NCBI RefSeq assembly: GCF_051020975.1
Contig: NC_135032.1
Location: 2,976,001-3,040,000 of the forward strand
DNA length: 64,000 nt
DNA from: Osmia lignaria lignaria
Lineage: Eukaryota > Arthropoda > Insecta > Hymenoptera > Megachilidae
Reading direction: 5' to 3'
The notes under the pieces: model-generated
The model's input: only the letters and a program-made list of their open reading frames with translations
What the model was told of the DNA's origin: nothing
The model's database searches: none
Part shown: positions 62,571 to 64,000 of the stretch, one piece after another
Position numbering within the stretch: position 1 is the first letter of the stretch
Layout: every line of letters begins with the position of its first letter
Program-made: the position numbers and the translations under genes

Positions 62571-64000
62571 TTGCATATTTATCTCAAGGGAAGGGGCCTG
62601 ACGGACATATTTCGAGATATTTCTTCTTCTGGTTGTTCTTCTTCTGCACAGCTAAGCTGGAAGTGGCATTTGCGGCTCGCACTAGTGCAGAGTTATCTCA
62701 AAGAAAGGGGCCACGGTGTTTCTGTATCTCTATTATGTTGGTGCGGCTTCGGAACTTTTAAATACCTCGATATATCTCGAAAACTACGCTTCTGATCAAA
62801 AAATATCATAGAACATAAATTGTAGGAAACATAATTTTCTACAAAAAAGGTCTCTTAACATTTTGCCATAGCTCTCTTCGTTTCCGAGATATTTGCAGAT
62901 TTATCTCAAGGGAAGGGGCCTGACGGACATATTTCGAGATATTTCTTCTTCTTGTTGTTCTTCTTCTGCACACCTAAGCTGGAAGTGGCATTTGCAGCTC
63001 GCAATAGTGCAGAGTTATCTCAAAGAAAGGGGCCACGGTGTTTCTGTATCTCTATTATGTTGGTGCGGCATCGGAACTTTTAAATATCTTGATATATCTC
63101 GAGAACTACGCGTCTGATCAAAAAATATCATAGAACATAAAAAGTAGGAAACTTAATTCTCTACAACAACGGTCTCTTAACATTTTGCCATAGCTCGCTT
63201 CGTTTCCGAGATATTTGGATATTTATCTCAAGGGAAGGGGCCTGACGGACATATTTCGAGACATTTCTTCTTCTTGTTGTTCTTCTTCTGCACAGCTAAG
63301 CTGGAAGTGGCATTTGCGGCTCGCACTAGTGCAGAGTTATCTCAAAGAAAGGGGCCACGGTGTTTCTGTATCTCTATTATGTTGGTGCGGCTTCGGAACT
63401 TTTAAATATCTCGATATATCTCGAAAACTACGGTTCTGATCAAAAAATATCATAGAACATAAATTGTAGGAAACATAATTCTCTACAAAAAAGGTCTCTT
63501 AACATTTTGCCATAGCTCTCTTCGTTTCCGAGATATTTGCAGAATTATCTCAAGGGAAGGGGCCTGACGGACATATTTCGAGATATTTCTCCTTCTTGTT
63601 GTTCTTCTTCTGCACAGCTAAGCTGGAAGTGGCATTTGCAGCTCGCAATAGTGCAGAGTTATCTCAAAGAAAGGGGCCACGGTGTTTCTGTATCTCTATT
63701 ATGTTGGTGCGGCTTCGGAACTTTTAAATATCTTGATATATCTCGAGAACTACGCGTCTGATCAAAAAATATCATAGAACATAAGAAGTAGGAAACTTAA
63801 TTCTCTACAACAACGGTCTCTTAACATTTTGCCACAGCTCGCTTCGTTTCCGAGATATTTGCATATTTATCTCAAGGGAAGGGGCCTGACGGACATATTT
63901 CGAGATATTTCTTCTTCTGGTTGTTCTTCTTCTGCACAGCTAAGCTGGAAGTGGCATTTGCGGCTCGCACTAGTGCAGAGTTATCTCAAAGAAAGGGGCC
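62541..64000. repeat. Start of a four-monomer (1,288-bp) higher-order repeat
   Basis: The monomer at 62571 (GCCACAGC, GCATATTTATC, TTCTGGTTG, preceded by AAGAAGTAGG and CAACAACGG) reappears with all these variants at 63859. The monomers between are at 62893, 63215 and 63537. 62893 and 63537 also resemble each other (CTCTCTTCG, GCGTCTGATC). The repeat is cut by the window end. Confidence 0.75.
63859..64000. repeat. Right partial monomer (5' part)
   Basis: The window ends 142 bp into a monomer with GCATATTTATC and TTCTTCTGGTTG, preceded by GCCACAGC and CAACAACGG. It is the same variant as the monomer at 62571, exactly 1,288 bp (four units) upstream. The array runs on past the right end. Confidence 0.97.

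Larger units (their letters stand above)
1..64000. repeat. 322-bp satellite DNA array (198 full monomers plus two partials)
   Basis: The same 322-bp unit recurs head to tail from the first to the last base. The motif ATATTTGCAG (or a one-base variant) recurs every 322 bp, with the frame point at 145, 467, 789, 1111 and so on to 63859. Thirteen intervals deviate (307, 319, 320, 321 or 323 bp), each explained by a visible indel; after adding back the net 42 bp lost, the spacing is exactly 198 units. Monomers differ mostly by scattered substitutions, and many neighbours look more than 95% identical by eye. No unique DNA, transposon insertion or inversion interrupts the array. Long, homogeneous, non-coding tandem arrays of this unit size are typical of eukaryotic (peri)centromeric or heterochromatic satellites. 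The chromosome location cannot be read from the window. I do not recognise the family. Confidence 0.99.
41965..64000. repeat. Satellite zone IV: GCATATTTATC variant with multi-monomer higher-order repeats
   Basis: Sixty-eight monomers plus the right partial. The variant GCATATTTATC (or GCATATCTATC), replacing GCAGATTTATC, first appears at 41965 and recurs to the window end. A linked variant set occurs only here: AAGCTCGAAGTGG, AAAGAAAGAGGCC, TGTACCTC and GTGCAGCTTCGG in the same monomer. T-type monomers in this zone up to 55810 carry the additional linked changes AATATTGCAG, CTCACAGAAAGG and GAACTAAGC. These diagnostic monomers recur in fixed order, giving higher-order structure described in separate entries. 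Confidence 0.85.

Noticed and set aside
145..63761. About 190 tandem small genes for a 74-84 residue Cys/Ser-rich peptide
   Set aside because: The start is TTG in nearly all copies, there is no promoter or conserved context beyond the repeat itself, overlapping frames are open too, and stops and frameshifts are tolerated. A homogenised satellite monomer explains the pattern.
1..64000. CRISPR array or other repeat-spacer system
   Set aside because: The whole 322-bp unit is repeated, with no unique spacers, and no associated genes are present.
1..64000. Transposable element or tandem LTRs
   Set aside because: No terminal repeats, target-site duplications, integrase, reverse transcriptase or transposase frames are seen. 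The unit could descend from an element fragment, but nothing shows it.
1..64000. rRNA spacer repeats, tRNA or snRNA gene arrays
   Set aside because: I found no rRNA segments, no tRNA-like A and B boxes in proper spacing and no snRNA motifs. T-runs on either strand are not preceded by a recognisable RNA gene.
1..64000. Bacterial or phage origin of the sequence
   Set aside because: A 64-kb gene-free, head-to-tail array of a 322-bp unit is not a feature of prokaryotic genomes.

Overview
The whole 64-kb window is one uninterrupted tandem array of a satellite DNA with a 322-bp monomer. I see no unique sequence, no conventional gene, no RNA gene and no array edge. Phasing on the motif ATATTTGCAG gives 198 complete monomers (first at 145, last ending at 63858), plus a 144-bp partial at the left end and a 142-bp partial at the right end. 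All monomers are head to tail on the + strand. The length bookkeeping closes exactly: 63,714 bp between first and last phase points plus a net loss of 42 bp over 13 small indels equals 198 x 322.

This is eukaryotic constitutive repeat DNA, of the kind found at centromeres, pericentromeres or other heterochromatin. G+C counted by hand in one monomer is about 39%. CpG is not depleted (about 13 per monomer against about 12 expected), which argues against a heavily CpG-methylating germline such as a vertebrate's. Blocks like ATATCTCGAAAACTA, CTACAAAAAAGG and TTTCCGAGATATTTG remind me of repeats common in insect or arthropod genomes. That is an impression from memory and low confidence; I do not recognise the family by name.

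Four zones can be separated by diagnostic variants. Zone I (1-22678, 70 monomers) mixes the GCGGCTCGCACTAGTG and CAGCTCGCAATAGTG types with scattered monomers carrying CAGCTCAAAGGAACTGG ('T-type'). Zone II (22679-35848, 41 monomers) has no T-type and almost no CACTAGTG monomers, and holds most of the larger indels and chimeric monomers. Zone III (35849-41964, 19 monomers) is dominated by alternating T-type and CACTAGTG monomers with a 643-644-bp dimer period. Zone IV (41965-64000, 68 monomers plus a partial) is marked by GCATATTTATC and by AAGCTCGAAGTGG variants. It contains trimer- and 4-mer-based higher-order structure and an 18-19-monomer segmental duplication offset by 6,439 bp.

Each monomer has internal structure: a direct repeat of about 31 bp at an offset of 114 bp, a TTC/TTG polypyrimidine tract that is the main site of length change, copies of CGAGATATTT facing AAATATCTCG, and two 6-A tracts. 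A TTG-started frame of 74 codons is open in 190 of 198 monomers, and a second overlapping frame is also open across the same stretch. I read these as by-products of a homogenised monomer, not as genes. The most informative content is the record of unequal exchange: nested duplications, dimer and multi-mer higher-order repeats, and monomers that are visible crossovers between two parents.
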